Part shown: in pieces, positions 35,765 through 46,825 of the stretch | Numbering within the stretch: the stretch's first letter is position 1 | How the letters are laid out: the number at the start of each line of letters is the position of its first letter | From: Anagrus nilaparvatae | Lineage: Eukaryota > Arthropoda > Insecta > Hymenoptera > Mymaridae | Assembly: GCA_022575985.1 (NCBI GenBank) | Contig: JAKSXM010000014.1 | Location: 17,484,001-17,548,000 of the forward strand | Reading direction: 5' to 3' | Length of the DNA stretch: 64,000 nucleotides | The notes under the pieces: model-generated | Seen by the model: only the letters and a program-made list of their open reading frames with translations | Told to the model about the DNA's origin: nothing | Database searches by the model: none | Program-made: the position numbers and the translations under genes

Positions 35765-38700
35765 ATGGATAATATTGCAACAGAAGAAAAACATCTAAAA
35801 AATAATTCTACGAGTCTTACAAGAAAAGGATGTCTTGATATTATTAGTTCTAATCTTTCGATTCAAATTGATGGTGGCTGGGGATGGGTAGTTCTATTTT
35901 CATGTTTTATGGTATTAGCAATAAGTAAGTTAAAAAATAGATGCAAATATGACGCAATATTAATTTATTTTTTATTCTTCTAATAAGATACCCTCCTGGT
36001 TATTGGCTTTTGAAAAAATTATGCTTATAAAATTAATAAATAAACAATTACGTTTTTGTCGCTAGCTAACCCATGTATCATATGAAGACCTTCCCAAATT
36101 TTTTTTCCCAATGACTTTTTTCCAAGGATTTTTTCCCAAAAACTTTTTTTCCCAAAAAAAGAATTCCCAATGAACTGTTAATTTCCAAAAATAATTTTTT
36201 TTTTTCAAATAAATTTTAATAAATTTACTTTACAAAATTTATTATACTTACACCTTCTGCTTATCAAATACAATTATTTAAAAATGTTAAATTAGTCATT
36301 TTATTATAATTTAAAATTTGATATTATAACCTATGAATTCTAAATATTTAAGGACTTTTCCATTCTCTACTGATAAAAAATCCTCTGGAATTTCATCTAA
36401 TAATAACTCAAAAGTATGAATTACATCTTCTGGAACTAATCCTAATAAGCTGTAGTTTTTGAGCAAAATTTTTTATAGTCTTGTCATTTTCGACATTATA
36501 TGCCACATGCAACACTTTACTTTGGATTTTTCTAAACTCATTTTTCAATATGGAAATTTTTGAAAACTTTTTTTTAGGAATTTTTTATTTGGCAAAATTT
36601 TTATTTTCTTGGGAACTTTTTATTTTGGGAATTTTTACTTTTGAACTTATTTTTTTTTTGGAAAATAATACGTTGGAAAAAAAGGATTTGAGAAAAATAC
36701 CTAATAGGTTGGGAAAAAATCCCGTTGGGAAAAAAAGATTGGGAAAAATGTGGCCAGATCGAAGACCTCTATTTTTAGGTCCAGAACACCTATTAAAATA
36801 AATAGACCCATTAAAATGAAACGATAATTATTGATTGTAATACTATGTCCTAAATGTGATGGCCATCTTGAGTTTAGCAAGTTAAAATAATTTAAATTTA
36901 GGGGCTCAAAATAATTCGGGATAGAAATACAGAATCGACTTGCACTGAATAATATGGGTTCAAAATAATATTTATGAATTATGAATTATAATTTAGTCGG
37001 ATCTGGGTGTCTCATAATTTTTAAGACCCTGAACACCAAAGATTTTGATACTAAAAATTGTTATTTTTATAATACAGCTAGTGGAGTTGGTTACTCTATT
37101 GGGATTTTCGATGAAATTTTTATAGAAGAATTTAAAATAAATAAACAAACTGCAGGATGGATATTTTCAACCTCAAATGGGGTTGGCGGTTTTTCATGTA
37201 AATATTACTTTTTTAGAAAACAGTTATAACTAATTATGATTAAAATAATGTATTTCAATATAGGCCTGATGAATAGTATTTTAGTAGATAAATTTGGAAT
37301 ACAAAAAATAGCAATATTTGGTTCCTTATTAGCATTTATTTTTTTTGTGTCTGCTAGTTTTGCTAAAAATGCTCTTGTTTTATGTTTATTACTTGCTGCT
37401 GGTCAAGGTAAGATTTAAATTAAAAAATTATTTTTATAATTTCAAAATTCATGAACATTTTTATTATAATAAAAAGTTTTTAAAATGTTAAAAATAATGT
37501 AAATTAAAGGATTTGGAGGTTCAACACTAATTTTATGTTCAATAGTTGTCTTGCCAAAATATTTTTTGAAATATAGACCTATTGCAATTGGAATTGCTAC
37601 CAGCGGCTCAGGTATCGGAACACTACTTTTTCCTTTCATTATAAATAATTCGAATTTAAATCATGGTTGGCGATTTACATTTATCATGCTTGGATTTATT
37701 TTTTTAATCAGCGTGATATTTAGTGCAACTTATAGGCGAATCGAATCAACTGTATCAAAAAATAAAAGTAATAATAACAAGGTAAAGAATTTTTTTTTCA
37801 AATTTTTTTTTTTTGTTTAATCCAAGGACCAAGTGGCCGCCATTCAATGGTAATAACTGTCGTTGTTCATCTGGGTCATTTCTCAGAACTTTGAAATCTA
37901 GATTTGTTGAAAACACCTATTTTTCTTTCTATTTTGTAATGATTACACAGAGCCTCAAAGGATGCCTTAAATTCGGTATGCAATTTTTCCGTTACAAGAG
38001 TAGATAAAAATTTAATATTTTTTAAAGATAAAACTGTTCGAAAATCGTATTTTGTCTCTTGTAAATTTAATATCTTTGTAAAAAAGTATTTCAATATAAT
38101 GAAATTTCAGTTTTATCTAACGATAAAATTTGAGACATCCTTTTATAAAAAAAAGAATATAAAAAAGATTCATTCAAAATAATTGAGGGTATGGGAGACA
38201 GTGTTTTAAAAATATAAATTTTATTTTTCCTTTTTCCAAAAATATAGTTGTTTAATGATTCATATAATTAGATGTAAAAACATAAGCTGCATAGTAAATA
38301 AAAGTTTTCTTTGTTTAGGACAAAATATTGAAAGAAAATGTTCAAAATAGAAATAAGAATCAACGAATTTCTGATGCGTAAGAAAAAACAATAAATCTTT
38401 TTCATTGTTAATAAATAAGTTTAATAATTTATTAAAATTTTTTTTACATTACAGAGTAGTTTTTAATAAAAGCGAAAATTCACCAGAAAATATGAATGTA
38501 GATGAAAAAAAGAAAGTTTCAGTAATGGAAATTTTTAAGGATCCAATTATCTTGATATTAATTGTGTCAGATTGCTTCGTTAACTTTGGTTTTTATATTC
38601 CATTCCAATATATAAAAGTAATTATGATTATGAATTCATTATAAAAGATTCAAAGCCAATTGGACCTAAGTTGGAATGCGGGGTCACAGAATTGTCAAAA

Positions 38701-41700
38701 ATAATTTTTTCAAAAATGCAACTAAAACAAGTATTTCAACCAGTTTTTAGCTGTCTAGATTCAATCCTAAATTTTGGTTGCCATTTTCATGTTTTTGATC
38801 CTTTTTTTTAATAAAACAAAGTTATCTTACAGTTGCTAGCAAATACTTATTTACTAATAAGAAAGTTCTAATAAAAGTCGACGTTGGGACTAAAATTTGA
38901 TTTGAATTGTTACAAAATTATGAGTTACGTTTTGTCCTTTAAGTTTATTAAATAACTCTCCAGATCCTACTCCAGATCGAAAAATTATGATTTCTTAAAT
39001 AAAACTTATCAGAATTTTTAAATTTTACGCTAAGCCATGTGATTAAATGAAAATTTGACCCAGGAATTCGAATTCCTCAAGAAATTTTACATAAGCATAG
39101 TAATTTTACAATTAGTATCATTTACAGGGTTTGTGTGTAGATGGCAAAATTTTAAAGTTAAAAGTCATAATTTGACATTTTAAAATAAAAATTCATTTTC
39201 AAAATTCAAATTCAAAAATCTTAATGTTTAATGTGAAAGAAGAATAAAATTAGCAACCATTTATTGTTACTTTACTTAAAAGTTTTATTAGCGATTACGT
39301 ATTTCTATAATGAGTAATTCTTAGTGAAACTTTACTAATTGGGTTGGGTTTGGTATACGTTCATATGATACCATACCAAATTTTAAGGTTTTAGGTTTAA
39401 AGGGTACAAAATGGCGGCTATTTTTCGATCTTATATGGTTTTTAAAGAAAATCATTTTTAAAAATGACAATTTCCGATTTCATTTTTTCTACACTCTGAA
39501 TGAAGCTGAAAAATGGTTTTCTTGACTATGTCTTATGTAAAATTTCCCGCTGAATTCGAATCTGCCATCAGTTTTTCAAAAAAACGAAAACCGGAAAATT
39601 GGAAAAACTAAGAAAACTCATTTTTTTTCAAACGCAGATTTTTCATAGAGTCGTAACTTTTTTTTTTCCTAACCGGTCTTAAAATTTTTGTTTTTGTATG
39701 TACTTTTTACTAAAAAAAAAATTTTAGCGAGTATTTGCCTTTTAAGTATACATAAAAGTCCATTTCAATATTTCCCATTTTCACGAAATTTTTCCTTTTC
39801 AATTTTCCAGATTACCTTGTCACCTAATGAAATTTTTGACCAAATTTATATTCTAAAATATTCTAAGTCCTTCAACTCGAATTATTACAAGTCACTAAAC
39901 CCGGGTTATTTTAAGTCCCTTAACTTGAATTTTTCTAAGCCTCTAAAAGTAAATTATTCTAAGTCCCTAAATAGAAATTATTTCAAGTCCCTAACCTAGG
40001 ATTATTCTAAATGCCTAAATCGAAATTTGTCCAAGTATCATTGGACCTCCACCCCTTAAATCAGACACATTTGACCCCCTTTTGGATTTTCAGATTCACA
40101 GGTTACCCCTCCTTATAAACATGTTCAATGTTAAAACTACGATTTTTGCAGCAAATTGAAAATTTATGATTTTGGGCTAAAAATGGGCATTCGTTTTACT
40201 GACTGAAAGGAAGAGAATTTAAACTAAAAAATTAAAAAGTTGATGCATCCTTTGTTTATTAGTTAACCCAATCGCATCTAAGATTACAAGTATCAACAAA
40301 TTGCGATGCACCTAATAAAATAAAATTCACGTCCCACTCGGGATCACCGTGTGTTGACGTTTTAAGGGCGGGGGCTGAAATATTGACGATGATTTTAGGG
40401 GCGAGGGGTGAAATGGACTTAGAATATTTCCAATTTAGGGACTTAGAACAATTTGAAGTGGGAGTCAGGGCCTGATCAGACCCTGATAAGAACGAGAACT
40501 TAGAATACTTTAGGTTTATGGACTTAGGATAATTTATATTTCGGGATTTATGTTAATTTCGATCTTAGGACTTATGATAATTAGGGAATATACGTTGAAA
40601 CTGTTATAAGTGAACATGTTCCATGATCGTTGCTTGTGTGAAAAAACAAACCAGTTATAAGTTTTTTTCATTTTCTGTTAAATACAGGGGTAGTTTTATC
40701 CATTTTCACCCCCGTACAGGAGTCGGTAAATTAAATAAAAGTTAAAATAAGATAAAACTTTTTCAAATGCAAGATTAAAAGAAAAATAAAGAAAAAAACT
40801 CACATTGTATTAAAACTATTGAAACGTGGCACTTATTAATTTGATCATTAGTTCCTAAATATTGTAAAAAAACCCATAAGATTGGAAAGTTTCTGCTGTA
40901 TTTTCCTATTTTCTAATCCAGTAGGACCCCGATTCGGATTCAGTGATTTACAAAACCTACAGAAAAGTTTTTCTAATTCTGGTTGTCGAATTCTTAAACT
41001 CTTACACCGCATTCTGACTTGAGTTTAATATTAATTTGGTAGTAAATTGAGGGGTATTAGAGTTCAAAGAAATTTTTTTAAAATTTCTTTTCAGCGAAAA
41101 AATAACAAGGTTAAAAAATAAGGGGCGGATTTTTGGTGTCCTTTTTGGCCAATACTTAAAAATTCTAACAATGCTTAACATTTTTATTTAAAAATTACTA
41201 TTGAACTCAATCAAATCAAAACTTTTAAAATTCCAAAAATAAAAAATTACTGCAACTCTTCTTTTTTTTTTTTTAACATGATCAGCTTCGCTCTACCCGT
41301 CTTTGACGGTATCTAGTATAAAATAGATAAAAGATAAATTATAATTTCAGCAAGTAGCTCAAAATAATATTGATCGGAAAGGTGATTACGTCTATCTTCT
41401 ATCTTTCATGGGAATTTCTAGCACCATAGGAAAGTTATCTGTAGGTTATTTAGCGAATCGAACTCCAAAAAATAGTTTATTGTACTATGTAATTTCCGTA
41501 ATTGTTGCTGGTTCAGGTAATAATTTATATTTAGAGGATTGAAATATAAATAGTATATTTACGGCTCGTGGCCAGAAAAAAAATGAATGGCCCATATCGC
41601 AAGTAAATTACTATCCGAGGTGAAGCCAAGTATGGTAAATTACGATCTGGAACAGTCCATTTTTTTGGCCTAGGGGCGTATATTATTTTTCTCCATCAGT

Positions 41701-42402
41701 GGCAAGAAAACACGTCTTAGGCTGCTTTATCGCCGCTGATTAGAAAAAGAATTTAATTAATTTTTTTTCTCTATACAGTAACAGCTTTATCTTGGTTTTA
41801 CACTTCTACTTTAATGTTAACAATTTATTCAATGACTTACGGGTTTGTAACAGGTGCAATAATTATTTTACAAGTAGAATGTTTATCTAAATTTTCTGGA
41901 GAAGAACGGATCAACAAATCATTCGGAATTTGCTTTATGTTCGATGGAATAGCCTCTCTTTTTGGATTGCCTATTGCAGGTACAAAAATTATATTTAAAT
42001 AATATTTTTAAATAATTTTAGTTAGTTCTAATTTATTTCATCTACGCTTCTAAGTTTTCTTTTTACTACACTGAATACAGAAATACCTAAAGCGAGTTTC
42101 TAAATATTTTTCGAGGATAAAAATATTTATATTTTATATTTTTTTAAGCGTTTATTGAAGGCTTTTTTTCCTTGTTTATTTATTAAACATTTAATATCCA
42201 TCAGAAATTGATATTTCATAAACAAAAATACTGGATTTTATTTTCATTAAATTTGTACTTTACAGGTTATTTTTATGACGTAACAAAATCTTTTGATGTG
42301 TCATTTGCTTATGCTGGAATAACAATTATAATTGGTGGAATTGGACTATCTACAATACCATATTTTCAAAAGAAACTTGCTGAGAGTAATAATGCCGTTT
42401 AA
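35765..42402 (+). CDS. SLC16-type (monocarboxylate transporter-like) membrane protein, nine exons
   Basis: Exons 35765-35924, 37078-37197, 37264-37407, 37510-37781, 38319-38377, 38455-38617, 41351-41516, 41779-41979 and 42266-42402 have GT/AG borders and compatible phases and give 473 aa, a normal length for the family. SLC16 proteins are 12-helix major facilitators of the plasma membrane that carry monocarboxylates or other small solutes, often with protons; the substrate here cannot be told. The family signature DGGWGWVV is at residues 36-43 at the start of helix 1, and PKYFLKYRPIAIGIATSGSG (from residue 157) matches the second conserved motif at helix 5. A Lys/Asn-rich cytoplasmic loop (about 220-275) splits the two six-helix halves. 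The last exon ends in NNAV-stop. No stops or frameshifts are seen. Introns 1 and 6 carry transposon relics. Confidence 0.85.
36083..36770. mobile_element. MULE-derived foldback element in intron 1 of the SLC16 gene
   Basis: The left part (36083-36175) is built of repeated TTTTTCCCAA words. The right part (36560-36770) is the inverse, repeated TTGGGAAAAA, ending near GATCGAAGACCTCTA against TATGAAGACCTTCCCAAATT at the left. These long, internally repetitive terminal inverted repeats enclose a decayed transposase fragment on the minus strand. Confidence 0.65.
36310..36552 (-). pseudogene. C-terminal relic of a MULE-type transposase
   Basis: The minus-strand translation reads ILKNEFRKIQSKVLHVAYNV, then, after a one-base shift in an A-run, YSLLGLVPEDVIHTFELLLD, EIPEDFLSVEN and YLEFIGYNIKF-stop. 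Phrases of the type GLVPE..I..AFE.LLDE.P and a closing ..YFE... are usual at the C-terminus of animal MULE proteins with FLYWCH fingers. I judge this from memory of the family, not from a search. It is a short dead fragment. Confidence 0.45.
36880..36975 (+). repeat. Fragment of repeat family B units
   Basis: Degenerate units of the GGNCTNAAATAATTNGGG type (TTTAGGGGCTCAAAATAATT, GGGTTCAAAATAATA) resemble the 28-bp units at 12750-12890. It lies in intron 1 of the SLC16 gene. Confidence 0.4.
38990..39830. repeat. Relics of the TAAAATTTCCCG / CACGTGA repeat group in SLC16 intron 6
   Basis: At 39030-39110 the order GCCATGTGATTAAATGAAAA, TTTGACC, AATTCGAATTCC, GAAATTTTACATAAGCATAG parallels the inner part of the foldback elements at 20-22 kb and of the intronic element at 53.9 kb. 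At 39530-39565 TATGTAAAATTTCCCGCTGA appears in the inverse sense. No coding capacity. Confidence 0.5.
39825..40690. repeat. Two family B copies in opposite orientation (SLC16 intron 6)
   Basis: 39838-40135 is family B on the minus strand: CTAAGTCCCTNAAN-type units, then CCCCTTAAATCAGACACATT and ACCCCTCCTTATAAACATGT, the inverse of the left end at 12285. 40380-40680 is on the plus strand: GGGACTTAGAACAATTTGAA-type units followed by the right end GTGAACATGTTCCATG and AAACCAGTTATAAGTTTTTT, as at 12990-13035. Only a single G-rich TCAAAT unit is present, not the minisatellite array. Confidence 0.65.
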
Positions 42403-43313
42403 AAATTTATAATGTAATTACCCATATCTCAACACCTATTTCAATAACTCGGCATTTTGGTATTCTTTTTCGACAAAAAAAAATCGTCAGTTTATATCCT
42501 AAAACTATAATATTAAAAATTTCTAAAAAAATTTCTTATAAATGAAATAACGAGAAAAGAAACGTTAATCCTTAAAATAATTTAAATAAAAATTAAGAAA
42601 GTTTTCTTTTACATAATCCTTTAATTTTATTGTTTTATATGTAATTACGGAAAAATATAACAAAGAATAATGTAATATCTTGAGCAATTGCATCACGCAA
42701 ATACAAAAATAAAATTTATTTATATTTAATAGAAAAATTCTTGGAAGTTTATTAAAAGAAGGATTTGTTACTGGTAATAGAAATAAGAAATTATATAATT
42801 ATATTATTGATAAATTATGTTTGCTAAACTATTATATACATTTATGTAATATAAAACTACAGAAAGTCAGGCACGAATAAGCTTAATTAATTTATACTAT
42901 TAATTAATTTATATTCTAATACATCAAATGAACTAAAACTAATAAAGTTTTGACAAAAATTTGTTTTTAAAGTCAATTAGAATTAAAGCAATGTAAAAAT
43001 AGAATTTGATATTTAATTAATTAAATATTTTTGATATATAAAATTAAATAATTTTATCAAATTCAATATTAGGGCAAAATAAACTAGTATTTTTAACATC
43101 AGTATTTTTAATAAAACTTATTTTGTGCAAGTTTCTCAAGTTTTTCGGAATGTTATAAAAAATGAACCCTGCTAAAATTGAAGAACCACATTTTCCTACC
43201 TTTTTTAATTTGGTCAAGTTTTTTATAACAATTTTCATGTGAAATTTACGTGCTTGAAATAATTAATATGCTTAATTTTTGAGTCCCAATCTTTACAACA
43301 TTGATCGAAATTT
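42403..43313. other. 3' flank of the main SLC16 transcript, no other gene seen
   Basis: AT-rich. AATAAAATTTATT near 42707 could serve as polyadenylation signal for the form ending at 42402. No repeat or further gene is supported. Confidence 0.4.
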
Positions 43314-43535
43314 TAACATGGAGCATGTTTATAGGGTGAGTTAACCTAGAAATAAAAAAATCAAGAGGGCGTTAAAAGCGTCCGAATTAAGGGGGGGGGG
43401 GGTTGAAACGGCACGTAGAATGGTTTTGATAAATTCGATTTAGGGGCTTGGAGTTATCAGGCTTTAGGGATTTAGAATAATTTGGGTCAAAAGACTTAAG
43501 TGTTAAAGAATAATAGGTTAAAGAATAATCTCGAT
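43314..43535 (+). repeat. Dispersed repeat family B, left-end copy
   Basis: TTAACATGGAGCATGTTTAT and AGGGTGAG are followed by AAGGGGGGGGGGGGTTGAAA and several GGNTTTAGAATAATTTGGG units, the same order as at 12285. The minisatellite is not expanded and the right end is missing. Confidence 0.65.
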
Positions 43536-43689
43536 TAGGATTATATTTTATCTATTTTAATTTTAAAAATTTGGACCTCATATTCATATTTGTAAATATG
43601 AATTGATCCACATAAATTTTTTCGTGCTTTGTTATGCGCCCAACTAGATTAAAAAGTATTTAAGGCGAAATTCTAAGGATCCTTATAAA

Positions 43690-44215
43690 ATTTTGCCGTA
43701 TAGATTTTAATATGGTTAGTGATTCGCATGACTCCTTAGCCGTATGATTTTTAATATGGCAAAATTTCTTACGGCATCCGTACGAATTTACCCGAATGTA
43801 AGTGTATACGGGTATTTTCATATAAAATTTTGCCATATTAATTTACAAGTTACTAATTGAGGCCATTTTTTAAACGACACGTAAATGAGGTTTTTGGACT
43901 GTTTGTCCAAACTTTGTAGCAAAAATTTTGAATCTGTGCATAAAAGCTATAAAAAAGGGCAAACTTTGTAATTTGATATATAATATTTAATAAATAATAT
44001 ATAATATATAATTTACTAATAATTTATTGTACTATGTAACTTGATAATATTGAGCCCTGTTTAAAATTGTATTATACCGCATATACGGCTTGGGTGTATA
44101 CGGCTTCCATATGCTGGTTATCGTGTATACGGTTTAAGTAACATATGGGTCCTTATGCACTAAAACCGACTATACGGAATACGGTTCAAATGTGCCAATA
44201 TTGCCGTATATACCT
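43690..44215. repeat. Cluster of TATACGG/CCGTATA words
   Basis: CCGTATA or its inverse TATACGG and one-mismatch variants occur about ten times in roughly 500 bases (for example CGCATATACGGCTTGGGTGT, GTGTATACGGCTTCC, TATACGGAATACGG, GCCGTATATACC). Spacing is irregular, so this is not a simple tandem repeat; it may be a decayed foldback element. Confidence 0.5.
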
Positions 44216-44304
44216 AACTCTGCTTTAGAGACTAACGTTATTACATTGAATCAAATCACTTGTCTTAAAGATTATATCTGTTTACCTACTAATTTTATTT
44301 TCAG

Positions 44305-44694
44305 AACGCTTGAGTGAACCAAAATTATCAGGTAAGTTTAAAATATTTTTTCCCAAAGGCATTTTTCAAATATGAAAAAAGTTCTTAACCTGAATATTCT
44401 GGTTTCCACCTGCTAGCTTTATAAATTAAAATAAAATATAAAAAAAGTTTTTTTTTCTATGCATAAACTTTTTATAATTTAACTTTTCATAAACGATGTT
44501 ACCGCTAAGGAAACGGAATAAGTTGCGATCAAAATAAACTCGTTTTATCTTGACAACTTTTATTTTAATATACTTTAAAACAGACAAATGTTGATTTGAA
44601 TATAAAATTTTATTTCCCTTTGGACACAAACTTCTATCTATGGATCTTAATAAATATTTCTTTTACAGTAGCCACGGCGGTAACCAAGGGCTAA
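44305..44694 (+). CDS. Possible alternative C-terminal exons of the SLC16-type gene
   Basis: A GT donor within the last exon (after 42385, GAGA|GTAATA) could join to 44305-44331 (acceptor TTTTCAG, donor GGTAAGT) and then to 44669-44694 (acceptor TTTTACAG). The phases agree and give a tail KRLSEPKLSVATAVTKG-stop in place of SNNAV-stop. The two mini-exons are 27 and 26 nt. The consistent phase across three junctions and the sensible acidic/basic tail argue for use, but short exons can arise by chance and the form needs a 1.9-kb intron. Confidence 0.4.
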
Positions 44695-45111
44695 TTACAA
44701 GTGAATCTCTTGAAATTATTCACTTACAGTAAAATATAGCTCGGTTTTTAGAATTTTATATAGTTGCGTAAAATATAGTTGTAAATTATATAGATAGATG
44801 GATAGATATGTTGTTAAATTAAAATTTAGTGTACATGATAAGTGACAATCAATAAAAATTTTATTTATATTCTTATACAATGTACTAGTTGTTTAATTAC
44901 TTATTTAACAACAATAAAAAAGAAAAAATAGAATTACAATAAATAAAGTATACACTATAAATAGTAGTAAATTATTTTATGTAACAGTAGTAAAACAGTG
45001 CTAAAAGAAATATTATTAAGGGCCAGTTCCATAAACAAAAGCAAGATGTCGTCCGCTTTGTTTACATTTGGAAAACCTAATAAAAATGCATTTTTTTGAA
45101 AAAAATGAATG

Positions 45112-45313
45112 ATTCTGTAACCAACACGACATTTATTATACTTTAAGCAATAAGTAAGCAAATTTTCATGCAAAAATATTAAATCTAAGTTAATTTATTT
45201 TCAAACTAAAAATTCCTTTTGAAAAATAAAGTACTTAAAATTAAATATTTTTCAACAAAAAAATACTTAATTTATAGTTCAATGACTATAGATTGTCGTG
45301 TTGGTTACAGAAT
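45112..45313. repeat. Short inverted repeat around AATTCTGTAACCAACACGAC
   Basis: ATTCTGTAACCAACACGACA at 45112-45131 is matched by TGTCGTGTTGGTTACAGAAT at about 45293-45313. The spacer is AT-rich with no gene; possible small MITE. Confidence 0.7.
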
Positions 45314-45730
45314 TTTGAAAATTATTAGTAATTATTAAAAAATGATCAAAAACAATCATCAACTAATAACGAATTATTGTATTATTATTATCATTATTAT
45401 TATCAGTCCACATTCCGGGCAAATATAGTTTTCCACCGTAAATAAAAATGGCGCGGTGCTGCAGGTTTTTTTAAAAGACCCTGGTTTTTTCCCATATGTT
45501 TTTATACAAATAAAAAATTATAAATGTTTATCTCATCGCAATAACAATATTTGCAAGAAAAGTTAAATTTTTTTTTAATTACACAATAATATATCAAAGG
45601 GGACGTTTACATACCTTAAAATTTAAGCTTTACTTCCCGGGAGTAAAACGTAGCTAATGCGCGTATCTCTCTTACCGACCAACAACAGTGTGTTTTTAGT
45701 TTGAACATATATAGAACTTTTTTTTTGGAG

Positions 45731-46825
45731 CTTTATCAATTCATGACACATTGGATGAAACAAAAATAGCTTTAGAAATGGCTACTTATATATTTAAACA
45801 ATTAAAGAGAAAACATGTTAAGGTAATTTATAATTTTAAAAACTTTTATATTGAATTCATTTAACAGAAAATATTTTTTTTAGTTAAACATTAAAGTTCC
45901 ATCAAATAGTAATGAATGGCTTCAGTATACAATTATGATAAAAGACCCGTTAAGCCAGAAGATTGGGAGGAAACTCGTTTTATAAATAAACATTACGTCG
46001 GTTATTACACATGGCCTAAAAAATTAGAAGTTTATGCACCATCGTCACAGCAACCATCATTAGTTATGAATAATCGTGTTTTGAGTTAAGAAGAAAACGA
46101 GTCAATCTTGGACAGCAAGGTTTAATTGTGCAGAATTTTTGCAAGCTTTAGTTTTTCACAATATGAGTATTTTATGGAGTAACAAGCAATGGATTGATAT
46201 GATTCGTTTTAAGATTATTGGAAGATGAAAATGTGCAAGTTAGAAAAAAAGCTGCTCAAGTTCTTTGAGGTTTACTACATTGTTCTGTTATGTCTGATAC
46301 AGAAATACTTCTGGTAAGTTTCCTGGGTGCAATAAATGATTTTCTTATACAAGTGTAACTTTTAATTTTAATTTCAGAATGAACTTGAAAAGAAGGCAAA
46401 CACAAAAATTCATAAGAACAAAAATAAATGATTGACAAATACAGTTCAGAATTCAGAAATGATAAATGCTCTTTGATTACGTCATGCTGGAGTACTCGTA
46501 ATGTGTGCATTTATAAATGCTCATCCATACGATGTTCCTTCTTATGTTCCACTAATTTTCAAATGCTTAGGATCACATTTAAACGATCCTGATCCTGTGC
46601 CTGTAATTTTTGTTTACTGTTTATAATTATTTTTATAAGTAAAAGAATATATTTCTTAAAAAATTATAATTTTTTTTTTAGGCTACCATAAGGAAAATAG
46701 TGAAAGTTTTTAAACGAACTCATTGCGATGGTTGGACAGGTCTTCAAGGATTGGCTGAAAATATTACAGAAGAACAATTTGCGGTACTACAAGATTTAGC
46801 TGTGTCCCCTTCCTACTATGCTTAA
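45731..46825 (+). pseudogene. Pseudogene of the C-terminal part of PSME4/PA200 (proteasome activator), introns kept
   Basis: PSME4 is a large HEAT-repeat cap of the nuclear proteasome. Segments read as KRPVKPEDWEETRFINKHY, VGYYTWPKKLEVYAP, LRHAGVLVMCAF with YDVPSYVP and HLNDPDPVP, and finally FKRTHCDGWTG...SPSYYA-stop, which follow the family in order down to its conserved ...YYA end. Exon-like blocks are 45731-45822, 45884-46313, 46378-46602 and 46682-46825, separated by introns with proper GT/AG ends. Frameshifts near 45935 and 46200 and several stops (e.g. after NNRVLS, in KNK-stop-LTN, NAL-stop-LRHAG) destroy it. Because introns remain, it arose by DNA-level duplication, not from mRNA. 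The upstream ~90% of the gene is missing. Confidence 0.8.

Noticed and set aside
43044..43238. 64-codon minus-strand frame
   Set aside because: Isolated Lys/Ile/Asn-rich frame typical of AT-rich non-coding DNA.
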